A DNA stretch of 64,000 nucleotides from Microbacterium testaceum (GCF_029761935.1 NZ_CP121699.1:2852001-2916000); one strand, 5' to 3'; counted from the stretch's first letter, positions 50,791 through 59,601 are shown. The notes: a model not told the origin generated them from the sequence alone. Made by a program: numbers and translations.

Positions 50791-51782
50791 TCGGAGTCCG
50801 CCTTTCTGTCGGAGACGTCCCAGAGGGTGTAGTCGGTGATCGAACCGGCCGGGAGTTTGAGGTTCGGATTGTCGGCGAGCAGTTCGGACTCGAAGCCGAC
50901 GATGCGCCCGGTGTCGGCCGAGAGCAGCAGCGTCGCCTCGGAGGTGGTCAGCCCGGACGGCACCGCGGCGAGACCGACCACCGGACGACCCAGCCGATCG
51001 AACGCCGACCCGACGACCCGCAGACCCGGAGCCTGCGCGACCACCTCGAGCAGGGCCGCCTGCTGCGGACCGGTGAGCGTCCACTCGCCCAGAAGCGCCC
51101 GGGCGCCGAGCATCGCGTCGCCCGCCGTCAGCTGGTCTCCGGCGCCGGTCGACGTGAGCACGAGTGCCCGCATCGCCTCGACGGTGGGCTCGGGGGCGGT
51201 GGGGGAGAGCGGCGAGAACTGGTTCTGAACGAATCGGAGGTCGCCGACCACGGTCCCCGGCGTCGGCTCGCCCGCGGGCACCGTGTCGCCCGCCGCGTTG
51301 GTGGCCTCGGCGGCGGTGGTCACGACCGAACCGGAGAGGTTCTCGTTCCACTGCACGTCGATCCACTCGCGGCGGAACACCGTCGCGTCGGCCTCGTCGG
51401 GCGAGCCGCTGAAGTACCAGCCGAGCGACAACGATCGCCGCTCGGGGGAGGAGGGGCCGGAGCCGTCCGTCAACCGTTGCTGCGCCTGCGCGATCACCTC
51501 CGACGCGTCCTCGGAGATCGAGGTGAACGCGAGCGGTTGGGGAGTGAGAGCGGATGCCGGGGAACTCGGCATCCAGAGGACTCCGGTGACGATCGTTAGG
51601 ACCAGGACGACGACCGCGGCGGCCGAGCCCCAGACGGCGTAGACGGGTCGGCGGCGCGCTCGTGGAGCCGTTCTCGCGAAATCGCGAGCCCGTCGCTCGG
51701 CGGCGAGGGGGATCGGTGCGTCGAGGGGCGTCTGCGCGGGATCGAGTCGGCGCAACGCGCGCGCGAGGTCATCGTCGTTCAT
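50787..51782 (-). CDS. CU044_5270 family membrane protein (probable sigma-factor partner)
   Basis: 331 residues. A short cytosolic N-terminus with RALRRLDPAQTPLDAPIPLAAERRARDFA, one transmembrane helix (VYAVWGSAAAVVVLVLTIVTGVLWM, about 46-70) and a large outside domain with GWYFSGSPDEADATVFRREWIDVQWNENLSGSVV. This family commonly follows ECF sigma factors in Actinobacteria and may act as an anti-sigma or sensor. It overlaps the sigma gene by 14 bases. Confidence 0.78.
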   Translation of the reverse strand: MNDDDLARALRRLDPAQTPLDAPIPLAAERRARDFARTAPRARRRPVYAVWGSAAAVVVLVLTIVTGVLWMPSSPASALTPQPLAFTSISEDASEVIAQAQQRLTDGSGPSSPERRSLSLGWYFSGSPDEADATVFRREWIDVQWNENLSGSVVTTAAEATNAAGDTVPAGEPTPGTVVGDLRFVQNQFSPLSPTAPEPTVEAMRALVLTSTGAGDQLTAGDAMLGARALLGEWTLTGPQQAALLEVVAQAPGLRVVGSAFDRLGRPVVGLAAVPSGLTTSEATLLLSADTGRIVGFESELLADNPNLKLPAGSITDYTLWDVSDRKADSE

Positions 51783-52284
51783 CGAGCACCTCCTCGGCGG
51801 ACAGGGGCCCGTCGGACAGGAGCGGGCGGAGTTTGGCTCGGACGCGATTCAGGCGCGTCCACACGGTCCCCGCGCTCGCCCCGACGACGACACCCACCTC
51901 GGCGGCCGAGAGGTCCTCCCAGTAGGTGAGCCAGAGGATCTCGCGCTCCTTCTCGGAGAGTGCGCGGATCGCGTCGACGAGCCGATCGATCATCTCGCCC
52001 TCCGACGCGTTCGAGAGGGTGCGCACCTGGTCCTCGATGTGCGTCCACAGTGCCCCCTCTCGGTCTCGTCGTCGGTATTCGTTCGCGATGAGGTTCCGCG
52101 CCGTGCGGTACAGCCACGGCAAACCGAACGGCTCTCGCGGATCGCGCTTGCGCCACGCGATCTCGAAGCATTCCATCGTGAGGTCGTCCGCAGCCTCGCG
52201 GTCCGACACGCGTCGTTCGATGAATCGCCGAACGGCGTTGTAGTGCTCACGGAAGAGCGCCACGAAATCCGCGTCGTCCGTCAC
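51769..52284 (-). CDS. ECF-type RNA polymerase sigma factor
   Basis: 171 residues. Region 2: FVALFREHYNAVRRFIERRVSDREAADDLTMECFEIAWRKR (about 8-48) and PWLYRTARNLIANEYRRRDR. Region 4: IRALSEKEREILWLTYWEDLSAAEVGVVVGASAGTVWTRLNRVRAKLRP (about 109-157). GTG 52284 with GAGGAAAG upstream is the likely start; the frame is open further but without coding character. It heads an operon with the CU044_5270-type gene. Confidence 0.88.
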   Translation of the reverse strand: MTDDADFVALFREHYNAVRRFIERRVSDREAADDLTMECFEIAWRKRDPREPFGLPWLYRTARNLIANEYRRRDREGALWTHIEDQVRTLSNASEGEMIDRLVDAIRALSEKEREILWLTYWEDLSAAEVGVVVGASAGTVWTRLNRVRAKLRPLLSDGPLSAEEVLDERR

Positions 52285-52586
52285 GGCTGTCTTTCCTCGT
52301 GCGTGTACCGGGGCTGTGTCGGGGCGGTCGCGGACCTTACAGAAGAAGGCGGAAAAAGAATTTTCGGACCGTGTGTAAGGAAAGGTGCGCGGCGGACACG
52401 ACATATGCGGGGGTGGGTGCCGACTCCGGCTTCGAGAAGGCACCCATACGCCCGTCGTCCGATGTTCGGGTCTGACGACGACGGGCGAGGGGTTGCGCCG
52501 CTTGGGGGCGGCGCAACCCCTCGGATCTTCGTCATGCGATCCAGAATGGCAGAGACGGGCAGTGCCCCGAGACGACGCCGGGGTGC
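52285..52586. other. Gene-free 302-base stretch with three consecutive hairpins
   Basis: Three clean hairpins lie in a row: 52414-52444 (GGGTGCC/GGCACCC), 52449-52487 (CGCCCGTCGTC/GACGACGGGCG) and 52487-52522 (14-bp stem GAGGGGTTGCGCCG with its complement, 8-base loop). An inverted repeat CCTTACA (52335-52341) / TGTAAGG (52374-52380) sits nearer the sigma start. The 14-bp hairpin is probably the thioesterase terminator; the rest could be the sigma promoter and a structured 5' leader. Confidence 0.6.
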
Positions 52587-52979
52587 TCAGTCGGGGGCGA
52601 CCAGCAGATTCGTGATCCGCGCCGTCGCGATGAGGCGGTCCTGGTCGTCGACCACACGGACGTCGTAGGTGGCCAGCCGGCGACCGCGATGAGCGGGCGT
52701 GGCTGTGGCGTGGATGCAGCCCCCGGTCGCGCCACGATGGTGCGTGATGTTCAGGTCGACGCCGACGCACACCATGCCGAGCATCGACGCGTGGATCATG
52801 GCCGCCCACGAGCCGACGGCCTCGGAGAGCGCGGCCGTCGCGCCACCGTGCAGGCGGCCGAGGGACTGCGTGTTGCCCTCGACGGGCATCCACGCGCAGA
52901 CCCGATCGGCCGACTGTTCCGTCACGGTGATGCCCAGCCGGTCGTCGAGGGCTCCGGGAACGATGGTCCAGGGCGTCAT
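52587..52979 (-). CDS. Hotdog-fold thioesterase (PaaI type)
   Basis: 130 residues. GNTQSLGRLHGGATAALSEAVGS (about 36-58) holds the hotdog active-site HGG motif, followed by GVDLNITHHRGATGGCIHATATPAHRGRRLATYDVRVVD. PaaI enzymes hydrolyse phenylacetyl- or other acyl-CoAs; it could also serve as a DHNA-CoA thioesterase, but it is far from the men cluster. AAGGAG before ATG 52979 fixes the start. It is divergent from an MHS transporter across a TetR-type operator. Confidence 0.85.
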   Translation of the reverse strand: MTPWTIVPGALDDRLGITVTEQSADRVCAWMPVEGNTQSLGRLHGGATAALSEAVGSWAAMIHASMLGMVCVGVDLNITHHRGATGGCIHATATPAHRGRRLATYDVRVVDDQDRLIATARITNLLVAPD

Positions 52980-53030
52980 GGGTTCTCCTTCGGGCTCCCT
53001 CTTGTCGGGGGCGTGTCCCTCTGACACTAT

Positions 53031-53050
53031 TACTGAACGCTCGGTCGGTA
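53031..53050. promoter_or_regulatory. TetR/PaaR-type operator
   Basis: TACTGAACGCTCGGTCGGTA is an imperfect palindrome (14 of 20 positions symmetric) built on the CNGANCGNNCGNTCNG pattern used by TetR regulators of aromatic or acyl-CoA metabolism. It lies between the divergent thioesterase and MHS transporter genes. The TetR gene at 54484 is the obvious candidate binder. Confidence 0.6.
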
Positions 53051-53102
53051 ACAGGTTCTGGTCGAGTCCTCACACCCTGCCCCACAGAACGACGGAGTTC
53101 TC

Positions 53103-54422
53103 ATGGCCTCGCTGACCTCGGCATCCGCCCCTGCCACCGGGATGAAACGAGAGGAACGGCGCGTTCTCGCCGGCACCCTCGTGGGCACCTCGATCGAGTG
53201 GTACGACTTCTTCATCTACGCCCAAGCGGCCGGGCTCGTGCTCGCGCCGCTCTTCCTCGCACCCCTCGCCCAGACCGACCCGGCCATCGCGCAGGTGCTG
53301 TCGTTCGCGACGATCGGCATCTCGTTCCTCTTCCGCCCGCTCGGCGCCGTCGTGGCCGGCTGGCTCGGCGACCGCCTCGGCCGCAAGAAGATGCTCGTGC
53401 TCACCCTCATCATGATGGGCGTCTCGACGGCCCTCATCGGCGTGCTGCCCACCTACGCCGCGATCGGCGTGGCCGCCCCCGTCCTGCTCATTCTCCTGCG
53501 CGTGCTGCAGGGCTTCTCGGCCGGTGGCGAGTGGGGCGGCGCGGCGCTGCTCTCGGTCGAGCACGCCCCGGTGAACCGCCGCGGCTACTTCGGCGCCTAC
53601 CCGCAGATCGGTGTGCCGGTGGGCATGATCCTCGCCACCGCGACCCTGTGGATCCTCACCTCGTCGATGTCGGCGGAGGCCTTCCTCGCGTGGGGCTGGC
53701 GCGTGCCGTTCCTCTTCTCGATCGTGCTCATCGTGGTCGGATACGTCATCCGCCGCGCGGTGGAGGAGAGCCCCGTGTTCGAAGACCTCGTGCGCCGCCG
53801 CAAGGAGTCGTCGGCTCCGCTCGGCCAGCTGTTCCGCAAGAACTGGCGCCAGGTCGTCCTGACGGCATTCGTCTTCATCGGCAACAACGCCGCGGGCTAC
53901 CTGCTGATCGCGTTCTTCGCGACCTACTCCGTCTCGGCGCTGGGCATGGATCGCCCGACCGTGCTGCTGGCCACGACCCTGGCATCCTTCGGCTGGCTCG
54001 GCTTCACCCTGTGGGGCGGCCGACTCTCGGACCGTCTCGGCCGCGTGCGGACTTTCCAGCTCGGCTACCTGCTGCTGGCCGTGTGGGCCGTGCCGATGTG
54101 GTTCCTTATCGATACCGCGAACATCGTCTGGTACTTCGTCGCGCTGTTCGTGATGACGCTCGGCCTCGGCCTGTCGTACGGACCGCAGGCGGCGCTGTAC
54201 GCCGAGATGTTCCCCGCGAACGTGCGGTACTCGGGCGTCTCGATCGGCTACGCCCTCGGCGCGATCATGGGCGGAGCTTTCGCCCCGATGATCGCCGAAG
54301 CGCTGCTGCGCTCGACCGGCGCCTCGTGGACCATCGGTCTGTACATCGCCGTCGCCGCGCTCATCTCGCTCGGCGCCGTCTCGCTCATCAAAGAGACGAA
54401 GGGCGTCGACCTGAGGGCGTGA
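53103..54422 (+). CDS. MFS transporter, metabolite:H+ symporter (MHS) type
   Basis: 439 residues with 12 hydrophobic helices. LVGTSIEWYDFFIYAQAAG (about 22-40) is the MHS opening motif, GWLGDRLGRKKML (about 86-98) motif A, and RVLQGFSAGGEWGGAALLSVEHAP (about 135-158) is also characteristic. The family takes up organic acids such as shikimate or aromatic acids. With a thioesterase and a TetR regulator nearby, an aromatic or fatty acid substrate is plausible. GGAG lies before the ATG. Confidence 0.88.
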   Translation: MASLTSASAPATGMKREERRVLAGTLVGTSIEWYDFFIYAQAAGLVLAPLFLAPLAQTDPAIAQVLSFATIGISFLFRPLGAVVAGWLGDRLGRKKMLVLTLIMMGVSTALIGVLPTYAAIGVAAPVLLILLRVLQGFSAGGEWGGAALLSVEHAPVNRRGYFGAYPQIGVPVGMILATATLWILTSSMSAEAFLAWGWRVPFLFSIVLIVVGYVIRRAVEESPVFEDLVRRRKESSAPLGQLFRKNWRQVVLTAFVFIGNNAAGYLLIAFFATYSVSALGMDRPTVLLATTLASFGWLGFTLWGGRLSDRLGRVRTFQLGYLLLAVWAVPMWFLIDTANIVWYFVALFVMTLGLGLSYGPQAALYAEMFPANVRYSGVSIGYALGAIMGGAFAPMIAEALLRSTGASWTIGLYIAVAALISLGAVSLIKETKGVDLRA

Positions 54423-54434
54423 TCCCGGATGCCG

Positions 54435-54469
54435 AGAGGCGGCCCTGCGCGTGGCGCGGGCCCGCCTCT
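54435..54469. terminator. Terminator between convergent MHS transporter and TetR genes
   Basis: AGAGGCGG pairs with CCGCCTCT and an inner CCC/GGG-rich stem extends it. It is followed by T/C bases on the plus strand. Confidence 0.6.
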
Positions 54470-54483
54470 TCGCGCGACGACCG

Positions 54484-55131
54484 TCAGGCGGTGCGCAGGC
54501 CGTCGAGGGCGATGCGCACGATGTCGGCGCCGAGACGATCGCCGTCGACGCCGCCGCCGGGACGGTACCACTCGACGACGGAGTTGATCATGCCGAACAG
54601 CAGGCGGGCGGCGACCGCGGCATCGACGTCGTCGCGCACGCTCCCCTCGGCCTGGGCTTCGGCGACGAGGCTCGTCACGCGATGGTCGAAGACGCGGCGA
54701 CGCTCGAGCGCGGCCTGCTCGACGGCGCTGTTGCCCCGCACCCGCAGCAGGAGGGTCACCGCGGGGAGCTGCGCGACGAGCACGTCGGTCGCCCCCGTGA
54801 GCACGAAGCGCAGGCGATCGGACGCCGCACCCTCGCGCGCGCCGGGCTCATCGAGGACGGCCTCGAGACCGCCGAGTGCGGCCTCGAGGGCCACCGCCAG
54901 CAGTTCCTCCTTCGAAGAGAAGTGGTGGTAGAGCGCCGACTTGGTCAGCCCGAGGCGTTTGGCGAGGTCGGCGACGCTGGTGGCGTCGTACCCCTGCTCG
55001 TTGAACAACTGCACGGCCACGGCGAGCAGTCCCTCGCGGTCGTAACCCGGGCGACCCCGACGCGCGGGCGCGTCTTCCCTCGCACCCGAGGGGTCGGCGG
55101 TCTGCGGGGTCGTCACGGGATCGGCGGGCAC
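54484..55131 (-). CDS. TetR family transcriptional regulator
   Basis: 215 residues. The HTH is YDREGLLAVAVQLFNEQGYDATSVADLAKRLGLTKSALYHHFSSKEELLAVA (about 30-80). The C-terminal part resembles TetR regulators with a helical ligand domain (GMINSVVEWYRPGG). Probable target: the operator at 53031. GTG 55131 is the longest start; the Pro/Ala-rich first 25 residues may be dispensable. It overlaps nothing, 12 bases after the reductase stop. Confidence 0.9.
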   Translation of the reverse strand: MPADPVTTPQTADPSGAREDAPARRGRPGYDREGLLAVAVQLFNEQGYDATSVADLAKRLGLTKSALYHHFSSKEELLAVALEAALGGLEAVLDEPGAREGAASDRLRFVLTGATDVLVAQLPAVTLLLRVRGNSAVEQAALERRRVFDHRVTSLVAEAQAEGSVRDDVDAAVAARLLFGMINSVVEWYRPGGGVDGDRLGADIVRIALDGLRTA

Positions 55132-55143
55132 GGATTCAGTGTG

Positions 55144-56553
55144 TCACTCCAGCAGGGCGGGGGAGTCCGCGTGCAGCAGAGCGCGCGCCGCGTTGCCGAT
55201 CACCGCGCTGTAGGTGGGGTACGCGAAGCGCACTCCCGCGAGCGTCGACACGTCGATGCCGGCCGCCATCGCCGTGGTCACCGACTGGATGACCTCGACG
55301 GCGTTCTCGCCCACCGCGTGCGCCCCCAGCACCAACTCGCGGCGACGGTCGGCGATGAGCATGAGGAAACCGCGCTCGCGGTCGTCGATCACCGCGCGGT
55401 CGAGGTCGGCGAAGCGGACGGTCGCCACGACGCACGAGGGGTCGCGGTCCCGCGCCTGCTCTTCGGTCAAGCCGACGCCCGCGTAGTCGGGATCGGTGAA
55501 CCCGCCCGCGGGCAGCAGGTGGTGCGGGGTGCGCCGGTTGGCGCCCAGAACGGCGTTCTCAGCCGCCGCTTCGCCCTCGAACTGCGCCGCCTGGACGAGC
55601 ATGTCGCGGCCGTTCGCGTCGCCGACGGCGAGGATGTGCGGAACGATCGTCCGGAAGTAGCGGTCGACCGGGATGGCCGAGCGCTCCACCTCGACGCCGA
55701 CGTTCTCGAGGCCGAGGTCCTCGACGTCGGCGGGCCACCCGGTCGCCATGATGACGACGTCGACGTCGACGGTCCGAGAGGAGCCGTCCTCGCTCCAGGC
55801 GAGGGTGAGCGATCCGTCGGCGGCACGGTCGATGCGCTCGACCGTCTCGATCCCGGTCCGCACGTCGACGCCGTGCTCCGAGAGAGAATCGGCGATCACC
55901 CGGGAGATGGCGGCGTCGGATGCCATGAGCACACGCGGTGCGACATCGAGCAGGGTGACCTCTGAGCCGAAGGAGCGGAACACCGTCACCAGCTGAGCGC
56001 CCGTGTTGCCGGCGCCGATGACGGCGACGCGGCGGGGCAGCTCGGTCAGGGTGAGCACGTCCTCGGGGACGGTGGCGAGCTCGGCTCCGGGGATCGGCAG
56101 GCGACGGGAGTGCCCGCCCACGCAGATCAGGATCGACTCCGCACGGATGCGGCGGCCGCTGTCGAGCACGAGCGTGTGGTCGTCGGCGAAGCGCGCCCGG
56201 CCCTCGTGCACCAGATCCACCCCGGCGTGCGCGAAGCGCTCGGCCTCGCGCTTGATAGAGCGCACGGCATCCACTCGCTCGTGCACCCTCGACACCACCG
56301 CCGACCAGTCGACGTGGGGTTCGTCCACGACGATGCCGTAGTCGTCCGCGGAGCGCGTCTCGCGCATGAGGCGCGCGGCCTTCGCGAGCACTCGCGTGGG
56401 AACGCAGCCCGTGTTGACGCAGGTCCCGCCCACGCGGCCGGCTTCGAGGACGACCACGGAGGCGCCGAGTTCCGCCGCTCGCAAGGCGGCGGCCGTGCCC
56501 GCGGGGCCCGCTCCGATCACGGCGATGTCGTAGCTGTCGGCGTCGTGGCTCAC
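55144..56553 (-). CDS. Pyridine nucleotide-disulfide oxidoreductase (class I, mercuric reductase/transhydrogenase-like)
   Basis: 469 residues. FAD motif IAVIGAGPAGTAAALRAAELGASVVVLE (10-37), redox-active GGTCVNTGCVPTRVLAKAARL (42-62) with the CxxxxC disulfide, NAD motif VAVIGAGNTGAQLVTVF near 176-192, and a dimer interface domain at the C-terminus (LVLGAHAVGENAVEVI). It lacks the N-terminal metal-binding domain of MerA, and lipoamide partners are absent, so the substrate is open. TetR follows on the same strand. Confidence 0.88.
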   Translation of the reverse strand: MSHDADSYDIAVIGAGPAGTAAALRAAELGASVVVLEAGRVGGTCVNTGCVPTRVLAKAARLMRETRSADDYGIVVDEPHVDWSAVVSRVHERVDAVRSIKREAERFAHAGVDLVHEGRARFADDHTLVLDSGRRIRAESILICVGGHSRRLPIPGAELATVPEDVLTLTELPRRVAVIGAGNTGAQLVTVFRSFGSEVTLLDVAPRVLMASDAAISRVIADSLSEHGVDVRTGIETVERIDRAADGSLTLAWSEDGSSRTVDVDVVIMATGWPADVEDLGLENVGVEVERSAIPVDRYFRTIVPHILAVGDANGRDMLVQAAQFEGEAAAENAVLGANRRTPHHLLPAGGFTDPDYAGVGLTEEQARDRDPSCVVATVRFADLDRAVIDDRERGFLMLIADRRRELVLGAHAVGENAVEVIQSVTTAMAAGIDVSTLAGVRFAYPTYSAVIGNAARALLHADSPALLE

Positions 56554-56627
56554 GGCGGTCCTCCCGGGGATCGAAGACCTCAGTCAATCCCGTCGCGAAG
56601 GTCGGACCGTGGGGCTTGCGTCGCCGC

Positions 56628-56921
56628 TCAGAACCCCTCGTAGATCTGGGTCGCCGTCAGGCCCGTTCCGCCGAGCGCGTGGACGCCGGGGGCGGGGTGC
56701 AGCTCGAAGCTCTCTCCGTCATGGAGGAGGACCGCGGTGTAGTCGCCCCGCGTGTCGAGCTTGAGCTCGAATCGTCCCGTGTCGATGAGTCGGAGGGTGA
56801 CCACCGCACCGCTGCGCGCGACGAAACTGACCTCTTTCTCGCGGGCGTTCGGGAGGGGGATGACCGGCTCGTCCGCCGCGGGCGTCGGCGAAGCGGGGGG
56901 AGTCTGTGCGTCGGCGTCCAT
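56628..56921 (-). CDS. Small hypothetical protein (97 aa)
   Basis: Soluble; a Pro/Ala-rich start MDADAQTPPASPTPAADEP, then a beta-type body, EVSFVARSGAVVTLRLIDTGRFELKLDTRG. No family recognised. Codon use is normal for the genome, and several alternative overlapping frames exist, but this one has the best composition. Confidence 0.6.
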   Translation of the reverse strand: MDADAQTPPASPTPAADEPVIPLPNAREKEVSFVARSGAVVTLRLIDTGRFELKLDTRGDYTAVLLHDGESFELHPAPGVHALGGTGLTATQIYEGF

Positions 56922-56975
56922 CCGGCGAGTCTGTCATGCTCCGGATCCCGGGTGCCGTCGCACCCGGGTCCGACG

Positions 56976-57818
56976 TCAGCGCGCGTCGCGCCAGGAGTGT
57001 TGCGGGTCGAATCCGAGCAGGCGGCGGGCCTTGTCGATCGACAGCAGCGTGGTGTTCTCACCCAGATCGCCGTGCGTGGCGACGCCGGGGAACACCTCGG
57101 CGACCAGCTCGGCGTTGGGCCGCGTCATGACCGTGTCGGCCGCAGCGATGATGAAGGTGTCGAAGCCCGCGGGCGCTGTCTCGAGGGCGCGCTGCACGGC
57201 TTGCGCACCGTCACGCGCATCGATGTAGCCCCACAGGTTCCACTTGCGGGTGCGGGCGTCGTCGTCGAAGGGGAACTCCGCGTAGTCCTCGGGGACCATC
57301 ACGTTCGAGAACCGCAGCGCGGTGACCGACAGCTCGGGGTTCCAGCGCACGAGCTCCACCGCCAGGCGCTCTTCGAGCGTCTTCACGAGCGAGTAGACCG
57401 ACTCGGGTCGCGGTGCGTACTCCTCGTCGACCGGGATGTACGGGGGCGGCACGTCGAAAGGAAGACCGAGGACGGTCTCGCTCGACGCGGAGACGATCTT
57501 CTGGATGCCGAGACGTGTCGCCGCCCAGAAGACGTTGAAGGTGCTCGCCATGTTGTTGTGGAAGGTCGCGATGTCGGAGCGGATGCCGGGTGCCGGGATC
57601 GCCGCGAGATGCACGATGGCCTCGAAGCCGTCGTGCTGGTCGTTCACGGCGGTGAGGGCGTCGATGACCTGGCCGTAGTCGGTGAGGTCGACCTGGACGA
57701 AGCCCGGGCCGCGTTCTCCGCGGACGTCGAGGCCGATGACATCGTGGCCGGCGGCACGCAGCTCGCGGGCGACGACCGAGCCGAGCTTTCCGGACGAACC
57801 GGTGAGGGCGATGCGCAT
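56976..57818 (-). CDS. NAD-dependent epimerase/dehydratase family protein (extended SDR)
   Basis: 280 residues. N-terminal TGSSGKLGSVVARELRAAGHDVIGLD (5-30, GxxGxxG type), AIVHLAAIPAPG near 66-77, and the catalytic YSLVK motif (YxxxK) near 142-146. Sugar-nucleotide or uronate dehydrogenases are the closest group by feel; no glycan genes are adjacent. AAGGAC before ATG 57818 supports the start rather than the longer frame to 57980. Confidence 0.88.
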   Translation of the reverse strand: MRIALTGSSGKLGSVVARELRAAGHDVIGLDVRGERGPGFVQVDLTDYGQVIDALTAVNDQHDGFEAIVHLAAIPAPGIRSDIATFHNNMASTFNVFWAATRLGIQKIVSASSETVLGLPFDVPPPYIPVDEEYAPRPESVYSLVKTLEERLAVELVRWNPELSVTALRFSNVMVPEDYAEFPFDDDARTRKWNLWGYIDARDGAQAVQRALETAPAGFDTFIIAAADTVMTRPNAELVAEVFPGVATHGDLGENTTLLSIDKARRLLGFDPQHSWRDAR

Positions 57819-57942
57819 GAGTGTCCTTCTGGATCGGGGATGAGCCGACAATAGCGGCGGCTTCCGACATCCATCGAGCGGGTTGACGACCCGCGACGAC
57901 GACGAAGGCCCGCGGGAGCATGTCCCGCGGGCCGGGGCGACG

Positions 57943-58359
57943 TCAGTGGACGCGCGCCTCTTCGTCGTCGTCGGTGTCATCGCCCGGGATGAAGACGTCG
58001 ACGACCGTCACGTTGATCTCGACGGCCTTCATGCCGACGATCTCGGTGATGGCCTTCTCCACGGCCGAGCGCACGTTCGCCGCGACCTTCTGGATGCGCT
58101 CGGGGTACTCCACCTGGATCGCGATGTCGGCGGCGACCTCGGTCTCGCCGACCTCGACGCTCACGCCCTGCGCGTAGTCCTTCGCCCCGACGGCCTGGCG
58201 GATGTTGCCGATGACGCGGGCTGCTCCTCCGCCGAGGGCGTGGACACCGGGAACCTCGGCCGCGGCGATGCCGGCGACCTTGGCCACGACGGCGTCGACG
58301 ATGACGGTCTTGCCGGCGTCGGTACGGGTCGAGGTGGGGAGGGAGGAGTTCTGTGCCAT
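57943..58359 (-). CDS. Asp23/Gls24 family envelope stress protein
   Basis: 138 residues. TVIVDAVVAKVAGIAAAEVPGVHALGG (about 18-44), VSVEVGETEVAADIAIQVEYPERIQKVAANVRSAVEKAITEIVGMKAVEINVTVVDV are the family hallmarks. In Actinobacteria such proteins sit beside ECF sigma factors, as here: the sigma gene is divergent, 121 bases away. An AAGGACC ribosome site precedes ATG 58359. Likely part of a cell-envelope stress response. Confidence 0.92.
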   Translation of the reverse strand: MAQNSSLPTSTRTDAGKTVIVDAVVAKVAGIAAAEVPGVHALGGGAARVIGNIRQAVGAKDYAQGVSVEVGETEVAADIAIQVEYPERIQKVAANVRSAVEKAITEIVGMKAVEINVTVVDVFIPGDDTDDDEEARVH

Positions 58360-58480
58360 GAGGAAGGTCCTTTCGTCAAGATCCCGGAGCGTTCCGACCC
58401 CGAGGTGTTTCGCTATATGGACGAGCCCGGTTCGTGAAACGTCACGGGTCGAGCCTGAGTGATTGCTGACAGGAACCTCG

Positions 58481-59023
58481 ATGCCCTCTTTGACCTCCGC
58501 CACCGACGCTTTCCTCGCGTCGCGCGCGGCCGACGGCGACCAGCTCGCCTTCGGGGTGCTGGTGCGTCGGCATGCGCCGTTCCTCGTCGCGTTCGCGACC
58601 AGGCTCACGGGCTCGCGCGCCGACGCCGACGATTGCGTGCAAGAGGCCCTCATCACGGCGTGGCGGCGTCTTCCGGATCTCACCGATCCCGAGAAGGTGC
58701 GAAGCTGGCTGACGACCATCGTGTCGCGCAAGGCCACCGACCGCTTGCGTTCGCGCAAGATCTCCGAAGAGATCGACGAGGAGATGGTCTCGGGTCGCGA
58801 TGACCCGGAGCGCGCGGTTGTGGCATCTTCTCAGATGGACGCGCTCAAGAAGATCCTGGGCGAGTTGCCCGAGGACCTCCGCGTGGTGTGGGTGCTGCGC
58901 GAGGTCGGTGGGCACAGCTACGACGAGATCGCCGTCGAAGTGGGCGAGTCCGCCGCCACCGTGCGCGGGCGCCTCGCGCGAGCGAGGAAAACGGTTCTGG
59001 AACGCATGGAGGAGTGGAGGTGA
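58481..59023 (+). CDS. ECF-type RNA polymerase sigma factor
   Basis: 180 residues. Region 2: AFGVLVRRHAPFLVAFATRLTGSRADADDCVQEALITAWRRLPDL. Region 4: LKKILGELPEDLRVVWVLREVGGHSYDEIAVEVGESAATVRGRLARARKTVLERM (about 122-176). ATG 58481 has AGGAA seven bases upstream; a TTG at 58463 is in frame. The gene is followed after five bases by an Asp23-like protein that may bind it. Confidence 0.9.
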   Translation: MPSLTSATDAFLASRAADGDQLAFGVLVRRHAPFLVAFATRLTGSRADADDCVQEALITAWRRLPDLTDPEKVRSWLTTIVSRKATDRLRSRKISEEIDEEMVSGRDDPERAVVASSQMDALKKILGELPEDLRVVWVLREVGGHSYDEIAVEVGESAATVRGRLARARKTVLERMEEWR

Positions 59024-59028
59024 CCCCA

Positions 59029-59601
59029 ATGAGCGAGACCAACGACGACATCGGCGGGTCGGGACACTCCCTCGAAGACCTCTCCGCGTACCTCGATCGC
59101 GGACGCATCCCCCGTATCCCCGCGATCGAGCGCAACGCCGAGTGTCAGGCGATTCTGGCGTCGATGGAGCGGATGGGACGGCTCTCCCGCGAGATCGTGG
59201 AGGAGCAGGCGGCCGAGCCGATCTCGGAGTCCTGGTACGACAACATCATGCGCGAGGTCATGCGCGAGTTCCGAGCCGGCCGCGACATCCCCCTCGCGCG
59301 CACCGACGACGGGACCGAGCTGGTCGTCACCGAGGGTGCGCTGTACGAGCTGATCCGCACGGTCGGGGACGGCATCGAGGGGCTGATGGTGGGGCGAGTG
59401 CGCCTCGACCAGCCCGAACCCGATGCTCCCCTCGATGTGCGGGTCACCGTCAGCGTGCGTTTCGGACGCGCGATGAACACGGCGGTCGACGAGATGCGCG
59501 ACGGCATCCGCTCGGCCATCGAACGACACGGCGACCTTCGGGTCGGACGAGTGGATGTCACCGTCGGTGACGTGCACCTCGACGAGGGGGAAGACCGATG
59601 A
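59029..59601 (+). CDS. Asp23/Gls24-related protein with anti-sigma-like N-terminus
   Basis: 190 residues. The N-terminal 60 residues (SLEDLSAYLDRGRIPRIPAIERNAECQAILASMERM) look like the short helical region that anti-sigma factors place next to their sigma. The C-terminal half has the Asp23-type strand pattern DVRVTVSVRFGRAMNTAVDEMRDGIRSAIERHGDLRVGRVDVTVGDVHL. No zinc-finger HxxxCxxC is present. GGAGG before ATG 59029. The stop overlaps the next gene. Confidence 0.75.
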   Translation: MSETNDDIGGSGHSLEDLSAYLDRGRIPRIPAIERNAECQAILASMERMGRLSREIVEEQAAEPISESWYDNIMREVMREFRAGRDIPLARTDDGTELVVTEGALYELIRTVGDGIEGLMVGRVRLDQPEPDAPLDVRVTVSVRFGRAMNTAVDEMRDGIRSAIERHGDLRVGRVDVTVGDVHLDEGEDR

